From positions 930,001 through 994,000 of the forward strand of contig CBDDJT010000002.1 in NCBI GenBank assembly GCA_965229765.1: a stretch of 64,000 nucleotides of DNA. The letters are read 5' to 3'. Source of the stretch: ASV31 sp965229765 (GTDB lineage Bacteria > Pseudomonadota > Alphaproteobacteria > Rhodobacterales > Rhodobacteraceae). How positions within the stretch are numbered: position 1 is the first letter of the stretch; every line of letters starts with the position of its first letter. The notes under the pieces were generated by a model. The model was not told the DNA's origin, did not search any database, and saw only the letters and a list, made by a program, of their open reading frames with translations. Of the stretch, positions 26,849 through 36,176 are shown piece by piece. A program made the position numbers and the translations under genes.

Positions 26849-27667
26849 ATGCGCCAGCTGCTTCTCGCCCTTGCCCTCGCCCTTGCCCTCGCCCTTGCCG
26901 CACCCGTCGCTGCGCAGGCGCAGGCGCCGGACATCGAGGTGGACGTCGAACTCATGCTGATGGTTGACCTCTCACGCTCGATGTCGCCGGGCGAGGTCGA
27001 GATCCAGCGCCGGGGCTACCGCGCGGCGCTCACCAGCCCAGAGGTGCTGGCCGCCATCGGCGGCGGGATGCTGGGGCGCATCGCGGTCAGCTACGTCGAA
27101 TGGTCCGGCAGCGCGTCACAGCGCACCGTCGTGCCCTGGACGCTGATCGAAAGCCCAGAGGACGCCGCGCGCGTCGCCGCCCTGATCGTGCCACTTGGCG
27201 GGCTGGAAACCGTGGGCACATCCATCTCGGGCGCGCTTTTCGTGGGCGCGGCCCGGTTCCGCGACAACGGCTTTCAGGGCCTGCGCCGGGTCATCGACAT
27301 CTCGGGCGACGGGCCCAACAACAACGGCGGGCCGGTGACGGCGGCGCGCGACGCGGTCACCGCAAAGGGGATCACCATCAACGGCCTGCCGTTGATGACG
27401 CGCGAGGGGCTGGGCTCTGCCTGGCACCTCGAAGACCTCGACCAGTATTTCCTGAACTGCGTGATCGGCGGCCCCGGCGCTTTCGTCATCCCGGTGTTCG
27501 ACTGGGCCGGATTCGCCGATGCCGTCCGGCGCAAGCTGGTGCTGGAAATCGCCGGCCTCCCCCCGCAGCCAGACCAGCCCGAAAGGGTGATCGCCGCCAT
27601 GGCCTATGACTGCCTGATCGGTGAAAAGCTGTGGGAACGCTACCGCAGCTACTGGGAAAACCTCTGA
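26849..27667 (+). CDS. DUF1194 secreted VWA-like protein
   Basis: 272 residues from the ATG at 26849; no clear ribosome site. A signal peptide with a long Leu-Ala core occupies residues 1-22, followed by APVAAQAQA. The body has a von Willebrand-like fold with LMLMVDLSRSMSPGE (DxSxS) and VIDISGDGPNNNGG, which define DUF1194. Probably periplasmic; function unknown. The signal-peptide core is encoded by three perfect copies of a 12-base unit (26864-26899). Confidence 0.85.
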   Translation: MRQLLLALALALALALAAPVAAQAQAPDIEVDVELMLMVDLSRSMSPGEVEIQRRGYRAALTSPEVLAAIGGGMLGRIAVSYVEWSGSASQRTVVPWTLIESPEDAARVAALIVPLGGLETVGTSISGALFVGAARFRDNGFQGLRRVIDISGDGPNNNGGPVTAARDAVTAKGITINGLPLMTREGLGSAWHLEDLDQYFLNCVIGGPGAFVIPVFDWAGFADAVRRKLVLEIAGLPPQPDQPERVIAAMAYDCLIGEKLWERYRSYWENL

Positions 27668-27808
27668 CCGCAGCGCGCCGCATCCGGCCCGATTGCCCCA
27701 TCCCTGCCATGGTCCTGCCTATCTTCGGGCGCGCTTTTCGGCCATATTGTCCCCAAAGAGCGAACGATGCGTCGCCGAAACCAGAACAATACCTCAGCGA
27801 GCAGGCCC

Positions 27809-28786
27809 ATGAGTTTCACCGTTGTTTCCACCATGAAGAACGAAGGCCCATTCCTTCTGGAATGGGTCGCCCATCACAAGGCCATCGGCTTTGACCACAT
27901 GGTCGTGTGCTGGAACGACTGTTCCGACGGCACCGACAGGATGCTGGCGCGCCTGACGGAAATGGGCGTCGTCACCCAGCACCCGACGGCGATCCGCAAG
28001 GGCGGCATCCAGCGCAGCGCGCTGCGGCAGGCCCGCACATATCCAGAGGTGCAGAACGCCGACTGGGTCTATGTCTGCGACGCGGACGAATTCCTGAACA
28101 TCCACACCGGCGACCACAGCGTGCAGGCGCTGGTTCAGGCCAGCACAGGCGCCGACGTGATCTCGGTGCCGTGGCGCATCTTCGGCTCCGGCGGGGTCGA
28201 GGGCTACGAGGACGCCCCCGTCACCACCCGCTTCCGCCGGTGCGAAATGCCGTTCCACCCCGCGACGAACCCCAAGGCAGGCCATCAGGTCAAATCGCTC
28301 TTCACCGGGCAGGCGCGGTTCAAGCGCTACGGCCTGCACGTGCCCGTCCTGCCCGACGAGGGGGCAGAGTCGTTCCGCGTCGCCCGCCCCGGCGGCGCGC
28401 TGGTGAGCGACAGCGATCCGTCCTTCGCGGTGGCGCAGGTCAATCACTACATCCTGCGCGCGATGGACAGCTACCTGGTCAAGCGCGACCGCGGCCGCGC
28501 CAACCACATGGACGACGTGCTGGGGCTGGAATACTGGCGCAAGTGGAACCGCAACGCGACCGAGGAAGGCACCATCGACCGCTACCGCGCCGCGACCGAC
28601 GCGCTGATCACCGAATACAAGGCCGACCCCGTCCTTGGCCCCCTGCATGACGCCGCCGTCGCCTGGCACCACGCCAAGATCGCCGAAATGCGCACCCGCC
28701 CCGAGGTGCAGGAGATCATGCCGGAAATGCAGGCAACGCTCTACGGCCAGGACGATCCGACGCCCATTCGCACCGAAGCCGCCTGA
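27809..28786 (+). CDS. GT2-type glycosyltransferase (Glyco_tranf_2_4)
   Basis: 325 residues from the ATG at 27809 (MSFTVVSTMKNEGPF); an in-frame ATG 14 codons earlier is possible. Carries CDADEFLNIHTGDH with the acidic motif, VPWRIFGSGG and YILRAMDSYLVKRDRGRANH, matching the C-terminal half of the 745-residue protein at 9046-11283 along its whole length. Likely transfers sugar to a surface glycan. It stands alone between DUF1194 and alr. Confidence 0.82.
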   Translation: MSFTVVSTMKNEGPFLLEWVAHHKAIGFDHMVVCWNDCSDGTDRMLARLTEMGVVTQHPTAIRKGGIQRSALRQARTYPEVQNADWVYVCDADEFLNIHTGDHSVQALVQASTGADVISVPWRIFGSGGVEGYEDAPVTTRFRRCEMPFHPATNPKAGHQVKSLFTGQARFKRYGLHVPVLPDEGAESFRVARPGGALVSDSDPSFAVAQVNHYILRAMDSYLVKRDRGRANHMDDVLGLEYWRKWNRNATEEGTIDRYRAATDALITEYKADPVLGPLHDAAVAWHHAKIAEMRTRPEVQEIMPEMQATLYGQDDPTPIRTEAA

Positions 28787-28847
28787 TCCACGCCCCGCGC
28801 GGCCCTTGGCCCTTGACGCGGGCCGGGCCTTTGTCTCAACAGGGGCC

Positions 28848-29897
28848 ATGGGCACCGGCATCCTGACCATCGACCTAGACGCAATCGCGTCCAACTGGCG
28901 CGCACTCGATGCGCTGTCCGCCCCCGGCGTCGAAACCGCCGCCACCGTCAAGGCCGACGCCTACGGCCTTGGCGTGGCCCCCGTCGCCCGCGCGCTTCAC
29001 GCCGCGGGCGTGCGCCGCTTCTTCGTCGCCGTCGCCGAGGAAGGCGCCGCCCTGCGCCAGGCGATCGGCCCCGACGCCCTGATCCACGTCTACAGCGGCC
29101 ACATGCCCGGCGACGCCGACGCGCTTGCGACGCACGCCCTGATCCCCATGCTCAACTCGATCGAGCAGATCACCGGCCATGTCGAGGCCCTGCCCGGCCA
29201 TCCCTTTGGCGTCCAGCTCGACAGCGGCATGAACCGGCTGGGCATGGAACCCGACGAATGGGCCGCGGTCACCCGGCTGGTCATGCGCCAGAACCCCGTC
29301 CTGCTGATGAGCCACCTCGCCTGCGCCGACGACCCCGGCCAACCGATGAACGCGCAGCAACTGGCTGCCTTCCGCCAGATGACCGACGGCCTGCAAGTGC
29401 CGCGCTCGCTGGCGGCGACCGGCGGCGTTCTTCTCGGCCCCGACTATCACTTCGACCTCACCCGTCCCGGCATCGGTCTTTACGGCGGCCTGCCGTTCGA
29501 GGATGCCGCCCCCGTGGTGCAGCTTGCCATCCCCGTGATCCAGACCCGCGCCCTCGCCCCCGGCGAAACCGTGGGCTACGCCAACAGCTGGACGGCGGAC
29601 GAGCCCACGCGCCTTGCCACCATCGCCGCCGGCTACGCCGACGGCATCACCCGCCAAATCTCGAACCAGGGTGTCCTGTTTCATCAGGACATCCCCTGCC
29701 CGCTGGTGGGCCGCGTGTCGATGGACCTCATCACGGTGGACATCACCCACCTCGACGCCGATCCCGAAACGCTGGAGCTTTTCTCGGTCATGCAGACCGT
29801 GGACGACATCGCCGGCATCGCCGGCACCATCGGCTACGAGGTGCTGACCTCGCTGGGCCACCGCTACGCGCGCCGCTACACATCTGGCGGGGTCTAG
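28848..29897 (+). CDS. alr: Alanine racemase
   Basis: 349 residues from the ATG at 28848. The PLP lysine is in AATVKADAYGLG near residue 35, and the C-terminal GYANSWTADEPTRLATIAAGYADG region holds the catalytic Tyr/Asp area, with VGRVSMDLITVD following. Makes D-alanine for peptidoglycan. Its stop lies four bases before mlaE, so the genes are co-transcribed. Confidence 0.93.
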   Translation: MGTGILTIDLDAIASNWRALDALSAPGVETAATVKADAYGLGVAPVARALHAAGVRRFFVAVAEEGAALRQAIGPDALIHVYSGHMPGDADALATHALIPMLNSIEQITGHVEALPGHPFGVQLDSGMNRLGMEPDEWAAVTRLVMRQNPVLLMSHLACADDPGQPMNAQQLAAFRQMTDGLQVPRSLAATGGVLLGPDYHFDLTRPGIGLYGGLPFEDAAPVVQLAIPVIQTRALAPGETVGYANSWTADEPTRLATIAAGYADGITRQISNQGVLFHQDIPCPLVGRVSMDLITVDITHLDADPETLELFSVMQTVDDIAGIAGTIGYEVLTSLGHRYARRYTSGGV

Positions 29898-29901
29898 GCC
29901 C

Positions 29902-30684
29902 ATGCACCCGCTTGCCCCCGTCGCGGCCGTCGGCCGCTCGACCCTGTCGATGCTGGCCGCCATCGGACGCGTGACGATCTTTCTGGGCGCCACGCTCAGC
30001 CATCTGGTCCGCCCGCCCTTCTATCCGCGGGAATTCCTCTCGGCGCTTCTGACCATCGGCTGGTTCAGCCTGCCCGTGGTGGGCCTGACCACGCTTTTCA
30101 CCGGCGGCGCGCTGGCGCTCCAGATCTACGCCGGCGGCGCGCGCTTCAACGCCGAGGCCGTGGTGCCCCAGATCGTCGCCATCGGCATGGTCCGCGAACT
30201 GGGTCCGGTGCTGACCGGCCTGATGGTCGCGGGCCGCGTCGCCGCCTCCATCGCGGCAGAGATCGGCACGATGAAGGTGACCGAACAGATCGACGCCCTC
30301 GTGACGCTCTCCACCAACCCGATGAAATACCTCACCGTCCCGCGCGTTCTGGCCGCCACCCTGGCGCTGCCGCTGCTGGCGGCGGTGGGCAATGTCATCG
30401 GCATCCTCGGCGGCTACCTCGTCGGCACCACCCGGCTCGATTTCAACGCGGCGGTCTACCTGACCAACACCGTCGATTTCCTCGAAGCGTCCGACGTGGT
30501 CTCGGGCCTCGTCAAGGCGGCGGTCTTCGGCTTCATCGTGGCGCTGATGGGCTGCTACCACGGCATGAACTCGGGCCGCGGCGCCCAGGGCGTGGGCCGG
30601 GCCACCACCAACGCCGTGGTCTCCTCCTCGATCCTGATCCTCGCGTCCAACTACCTTCTGACAGAGCTGTTCTTTTCCGCATGA
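29902..30684 (+). CDS. mlaE: MlaE-family permease
   Basis: 260 residues with about five membrane segments. The family core GMVRELGPVLTGLMVAGRVAASIAAEIGTMKVTEQIDAL is present. Inner-membrane part of an Mla-type phospholipid transport ABC system. The MCE-domain partner mlaD is not in the neighbourhood. Confidence 0.93.
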   Translation: MHPLAPVAAVGRSTLSMLAAIGRVTIFLGATLSHLVRPPFYPREFLSALLTIGWFSLPVVGLTTLFTGGALALQIYAGGARFNAEAVVPQIVAIGMVRELGPVLTGLMVAGRVAASIAAEIGTMKVTEQIDALVTLSTNPMKYLTVPRVLAATLALPLLAAVGNVIGILGGYLVGTTRLDFNAAVYLTNTVDFLEASDVVSGLVKAAVFGFIVALMGCYHGMNSGRGAQGVGRATTNAVVSSSILILASNYLLTELFFSA

Positions 30685-31427
30685 TCGCCATGCAGGACGT
30701 CCACAAGGCCTTCGGGGCCAAGAAGGTCCTCCGCGGCGTCACGCTCGACGTGGCGCGCGGCGAAAGCCTGGTCATCATCGGCGGATCCGGCACCGGCAAG
30801 TCGGTCACGATCAAATGCATCCTCGGCCTTGTCACCCCCGACGCGGGCCTCATCACGCTGGATGGCCAGGACGTCCGCAAGGCAGAGCGCGACGCCTTTC
30901 TCGCCCGCTTCGGCATGCTCTTCCAGGGCGGCGCGCTTTTCGATTCGCTCACCGTCTGGCAGAACGTGGCCTTCCGCCTGCTGCGCGGCTCGCTGAAAAG
31001 GCCCAAGGCCGAGGCCCGCGAGATCGCCATCGAGAAACTGCGCCGGGTGGGCCTCACCCCTGACGTGGCAGACCTTTTCCCGGCAGAACTCTCGGGCGGG
31101 ATGCAGAAACGCGTGGGCCTCGCCCGCGCCATCGCGGCAGAGCCCCAGATCATCTTCTTCGACGAACCCACCACCGGGCTCGACCCGATCATGGCCGGCG
31201 TCATCAACGACCTGATCCGGGAAATCGTGGTGGAAATGGGCGCCACCGCCATCACCATCACCCACGACATGTCCAGCGTGCGCGCCATCGCCGACAAGGT
31301 GGCCATGCTGCACGACGGGGTGATCCAGTGGACCGGCCCGGTGGCGCGGATGGACACCAGCGGCGACCCCTACCTCGACCAGTTCATCAACGGCCGCGCC
31401 GAAGGCCCGATCGAGGCGGTGCGGTGA
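30681..31427 (+). CDS. mlaF: MlaF-family ABC ATPase
   Basis: 248 residues. Walker A GGSGTGKSVTIK, signature LSGGMQKRVGLARAI, Walker B IIFFDEPTTGLDP and the H-loop THDM. Overlaps mlaE by ATGA. Powers lipid movement through MlaE. Confidence 0.94.
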   Translation: MIAMQDVHKAFGAKKVLRGVTLDVARGESLVIIGGSGTGKSVTIKCILGLVTPDAGLITLDGQDVRKAERDAFLARFGMLFQGGALFDSLTVWQNVAFRLLRGSLKRPKAEAREIAIEKLRRVGLTPDVADLFPAELSGGMQKRVGLARAIAAEPQIIFFDEPTTGLDPIMAGVINDLIREIVVEMGATAITITHDMSSVRAIADKVAMLHDGVIQWTGPVARMDTSGDPYLDQFINGRAEGPIEAVR

Positions 31428-31431
31428 GCGG

Positions 31432-31556
31432 CAAGAGCTTTCGAAAGCTCTTGGGCCGCCCGGTGTCCGCCCGCGCGCGCCTGCCCCGGCGCTTGACCGC
31501 GCCTGTCGCGCCCGCCCCGTCCGCAGGACGGGGCCAAGGGGTTTCGAAACCCCTTG
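31432..31556. repeat. Three hairpins between mlaF and the PqiA-like gene
   Basis: Perfect 22-base palindromes centred on TTCGAA at 31432-31453 and 31535-31556, with a perfect nine-base stem and GCA loop at 31514-31534 between. The first begins five bases after the mlaF stop. The same TTCGAA family as at 3313, 5791 and 23778. Confidence 0.88.
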
Positions 31557-31576
31557 CTGCCCCCCGCGGATAGGCC

Positions 31577-32026
31577 ATGCACCCCGCGCTCCGCTACGCC
31601 AACCTCGCCCTCCTGATCCTCTTCCCCGTCGCCTGGGCGGCGCCGCTTATGCGCGCGGGTCTCCTGCCGCTCTTCGGGCTGTCGGAAATCTCGGTCCTGT
31701 CGGGCATCGCCTCGCTCTGGCGAACCGACATCTTCCTCGCCCTCGTCGTCGCCCTCTTTGCCCTCGTCGCCCCCGTCGCCAAGACGGCGGGGCTCGCGCT
31801 CGTCCAGTTCGGCCTCGCGCCGCCGCGCCTCCTGCCCGTGATCGCGCTTGCGGGCAAACTCGCCATGGCCGACATCTTCCTCATCGCCATCTACATCACG
31901 CTGGCCAAGGGCATCGGCGTCGGACGGGTGGAACCGGCCTGGGGCCTTTACCTCTTCACCGGCTGCATCATCGCCTCGCTGACGCTCTCGCACCTTGCCG
32001 CCCGCGACAGCGACCGCACCCCCTGA
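31577..32026 (+). CDS. PqiA-like membrane protein
   Basis: 149 residues with four hydrophobic segments. The run SEISVLSGIASLWRTDIFLALVVALF and LAGKLAMADIFLIAIYITLAKG matches the paraquat-inducible protein A domain. PqiA proteins act with MCE-type lipid transport, which suits its place after mlaE-mlaF. Shorter than E. coli PqiA (one domain instead of two), as is common in this group. Confidence 0.82.
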   Translation: MHPALRYANLALLILFPVAWAAPLMRAGLLPLFGLSEISVLSGIASLWRTDIFLALVVALFALVAPVAKTAGLALVQFGLAPPRLLPVIALAGKLAMADIFLIAIYITLAKGIGVGRVEPAWGLYLFTGCIIASLTLSHLAARDSDRTP

Positions 32027-32377
32027 CCGCGCCCCGGCGTCTTCCCTGTCCAGATACTCCCGCCGGAGGCGGCCCGAGCGCCCGGCGCCGAAGGCGCAGG
32101 CGCGAGACGGACGTCTTGCCGCGCGCGGCGCGGCTCCGCCGGAAACCCGCCAGCCGCCCCCCCGGCGCATCCCCGCCTGCGCGCGGCCCGTTAACCCGGC
32201 CCCGCGCCGCCCCCGGCGCCGCCGCGATGCCGACGTCATGCCGACGCGATGCCGCACCGGGTTTTCCCCGCCCTCTCAGGCGTTAACCCCCGATTCGCGG
32301 GGCGCTCCGCCCGCCCGGGCAAGGCATCGTTTACCCGCCGCTTGCGCCACGCCCCGCGCCGGGCCATACCCGGGGGC
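32027..32377. other. Intergenic region before radA
   Basis: About 350 bases without a convincing gene. Around 32225-32257 the sequence gatgccgacg is repeated with small changes at 11-12 base steps; the same motif in reverse complement forms the repeats at 53143-53333. The radA promoter must lie here. Confidence 0.6.
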
Positions 32378-33742
<1,365 letters not shown>

Positions 33743-33761
33743 AGGCTGCAGGGGTAAGTGC

Positions 33762-34316
33762 ATGGACGGGTTCACGATCATCGACGCCGTGGTGGCGCTT
33801 GTCATCGTCGTTTCGGCGATACTCGCCTATTCGCGGGGTTTCGTGCGCGAAACCATGGCCATCCTCGGCTGGGTGCTGGCGGCGGTCCTTGCCTTCATCT
33901 TCGCGCCGCAGGCCGAACCGCTGGTCAAGGAGATCCCCTATGTGGGCGACTTCCTTGCCGACAGCTGCGAACTTGCGATCATCGCCGCCTTCGCCGCCGT
34001 CTTCGCCGTGGCACTGGTGGTGGTGTCGCTTTTCACCCCGCTCTTCTCGACGATGGTGCAGCGTTCGGCGCTTGGCGGCGTGGATCAGGGCCTTGGGTTT
34101 CTGTTCGGCGTGGCGCGGGGCCTGCTGCTCGTGGCCGTCGCGCTGGTGGTCTACGACCGCGTGATGCTGAACGAGTCGATGGCGATCGTGGACGACAGCC
34201 GCACCGCACAGATCTTCGCCGGTGTTCAGGACAGCCTGAACGAGCAGATCCCGGACGACGCGCCGGGCTGGATCGTGCAGCGTTATGAACAGCTTGTGTC
34301 GGTCTGCGCCAACTAA
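33762..34316 (+). CDS. cvpA: CvpA family membrane protein
   Basis: 184 residues, with four membrane segments. The opening FTIIDAVVALVIVVSAILAYSRGFVRE and SALGGVDQGLGFLFGVARGLLL are typical of CvpA. Family members are linked to envelope stability and colicin V production. An AGGGGT site precedes the ATG; 20 bases after radA. CvpA often precedes purF, as here with one divergent regulator between. Confidence 0.9.
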   Translation: MDGFTIIDAVVALVIVVSAILAYSRGFVRETMAILGWVLAAVLAFIFAPQAEPLVKEIPYVGDFLADSCELAIIAAFAAVFAVALVVVSLFTPLFSTMVQRSALGGVDQGLGFLFGVARGLLLVAVALVVYDRVMLNESMAIVDDSRTAQIFAGVQDSLNEQIPDDAPGWIVQRYEQLVSVCAN

Positions 34317-34426
34317 AACGTTTCGAACTCTACTGTGGTCGGCATCTCGCCGGGGCAGACAAGGCAGCGTCTGCAAAGGCAAATGCGTTCGTCCGCCCCG
34401 GCGAGGGCGATTGTGTGCGATACGCG

Positions 34427-35629
34427 CTAGGCCAGATCATCCCCGTCAAGAAACCTGTCGACCTTGTCGAGGCATCCGGCCCAGATCGGGTCGCTCGGCG
34501 CGACGATGTGATTGGGCGAGTCGCACAGGTGGAACTCGGCGTTCGCGAGGCTGCGCGCCAGAAACTTGCTCTGGTCGGGCGACTGGATGACATCGCCCGA
34601 GCAATGCATGATCAGCGCAGGCGCGGTGACGCGCGGCAGCACCTCGGTCACGTCGATCTCTCCGATCACCTGTCGGATGCGTGCCGCCACCTCTGCCGTC
34701 GCCGAAAGCGCCTGCATCTCGACGATGCTTTCCACCTCTTCCGGCGTGGCGCTCGGCATGAAAAGCGTCGCCACCGCCTTCATGAAGGCGCTTCCGTGCA
34801 CGCCCCAGCCGCTACGGATCATCGCCACCATGGTTTCCGTCGCCGCCGCGTCGCCCCGCGCGGTCGAACCCTGAACCGACCCGTTCAGCAGGATCAGGCG
34901 GCTGACACGCTCGGGCCGGCGCGCGGCAAAGGTCAGCGCCACGGGCACGCTTTGTGAAATGGCATAAATCGGGAACCGCTCCAACCCGGCGGCATCGGCC
35001 ACCGCCTCCAGATCGTCGGCCAGCGTTTCCACTGTCACACCGTCGCCGAAACCGCGTTCCGACAGCCCGGTGCCGCGCGGGTCGTAACGCACCAGCCGCC
35101 GCCCACGCGCCAGCCGGTCCAGCAGCGGCCGCCAGACCGGGCTGACCCAGTCATGTTCCAGATGGCCCAGCCAGTGCCCCCCGCGCAAAAGCGGCGGGCC
35201 CTCTCCGGTCTCGGCCCAGGCGATCCCCGCACCATCGCGCGACGTGCTATAGCGGATCGTCTGGCGCGAGGTATCGGTGAGCGGAGCGGTCGACGGGGCC
35301 GCCAGGGGCGCTGCGTCGGGCCCCACCGTTACGGGCAGCACAAGCTGCACGCCCCGGCGTGACACCGTTCGGATCACCGACTGCCGCTTGCCGTCATCCC
35401 CCACCGCCGAACGCGCGGCACTGATCCGGGCGGCCAGCGTGGCATCCGACACAATGCGCCCGCCCCACACCTGTTCGATCAGGCGGTCATAGGTAACAAG
35501 TTCAGGTGCGGCCCCGGCCAGCAGGTCGATCAGGGCGAACACCTGCGGTTCCACGTGAACCGGCGCGCCAGCGCGTTCCAGCAGGTGCCTCTCGGGATCG
35601 AGCAGAATGTCGCCAAAACGCTTTCTCAT
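34427..35629 (-). CDS. Fused winged-helix regulator and alpha/beta-hydrolase
   Basis: 400 residues from the ATG at 35629 (MRKRFGDILLDPERHLL). Residues about 5-100 are an OmpR/PhoB-type winged helix (PQVFALIDLLAGAAPELVTYDRLIEQVWGG...RTVSRRGVQLV). After a Pro/Ala/Thr linker, residues 130-400 are an alpha/beta-hydrolase: DPRGTGLSE, the elbow YAISQSVPVAL in place of GxSxG, the acid in MHCSGDVI and the His in DSPNHIV. A Ser-Asp-His set is kept but both elbow glycines are replaced. No membrane segment. Divergent from a 67-residue gene with a direct repeat between. Confidence 0.85.
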   Translation of the reverse strand: MRKRFGDILLDPERHLLERAGAPVHVEPQVFALIDLLAGAAPELVTYDRLIEQVWGGRIVSDATLAARISAARSAVGDDGKRQSVIRTVSRRGVQLVLPVTVGPDAAPLAAPSTAPLTDTSRQTIRYSTSRDGAGIAWAETGEGPPLLRGGHWLGHLEHDWVSPVWRPLLDRLARGRRLVRYDPRGTGLSERGFGDGVTVETLADDLEAVADAAGLERFPIYAISQSVPVALTFAARRPERVSRLILLNGSVQGSTARGDAAATETMVAMIRSGWGVHGSAFMKAVATLFMPSATPEEVESIVEMQALSATAEVAARIRQVIGEIDVTEVLPRVTAPALIMHCSGDVIQSPDQSKFLARSLANAEFHLCDSPNHIVAPSDPIWAGCLDKVDRFLDGDDLA

Positions 35630-35687
35630 GTCCGCAGGATGGCGCCAAGCGCCCGCCGCGACAAGAATTTCGGCCAGTCTCAAGACA

Positions 35688-35717
35688 TCTAAAGATAAAA
35701 ACAAGGGTTTCTAAAGA
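35688..35717. promoter_or_regulatory. Direct repeat, possible operator of the winged-helix fusion
   Basis: tctaaaga occurs at 35688-35695 and 35710-35717, exactly 22 bases apart (two helical turns), in the 154-base divergent gap and within an AT-rich patch. OmpR/PhoB-type domains bind direct repeats at helical spacing. Likely autoregulation and control of the 67-residue gene; inferred only. Confidence 0.45.
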
Positions 35718-35783
35718 CCGCCTTCAAGCAGCCTGCCGCGTCACCGGGCACAGTGGGTTCATCAGATACAAGGAGGCCAGACA

Positions 35784-35987
35784 ATGACCGACACCGTCCA
35801 GATCCGCCGCCGCCGCGATGGTTCCATCGACACCGCCCACTACATCGCCCGTGGCAGGTTGGAACGCAGCGCCGCCGCCCATGCGGTCCTGCCCGAACAC
35901 CGCGCCACCGCGCCGCGCCGCCGTGGCCCGCTGGTGGCCGCGCTTGCCACGCTGGTCGTCGCCGTCGGCCTGCCCTGGGCTTTCTGA
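35784..35987 (+). CDS. Small basic protein with C-terminal membrane segment
   Basis: 67 residues with a good AAGGAGG site before the ATG. Residues 1-48 are basic and polar (RRRRDGSIDTAHYIARGRL), and residues 49-66 form one hydrophobic helix. Unknown function. Position and ribosome site argue that it is real and possibly controlled by the divergent fusion regulator. Confidence 0.6.
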   Translation: MTDTVQIRRRRDGSIDTAHYIARGRLERSAAAHAVLPEHRATAPRRRGPLVAALATLVVAVGLPWAF

Positions 35988-36176
35988 CCCCCGCCAGGGA
36001 AGCGGCCCCGCCCGCCGAAGGGCGCGCGCCGCTCCTTCGGTCGCCGGGCCACTTTTCCGGGCACTCGGGACACGCCGTCAAAAGGCGCCCGGCCCTAACG
36101 TGATCCTTTCGTGACAGTCGCCGCGCGGTTCCCTATGAGGGGGGTATCAGGCCCCTGAGAGATTCGGACCGCAGGC

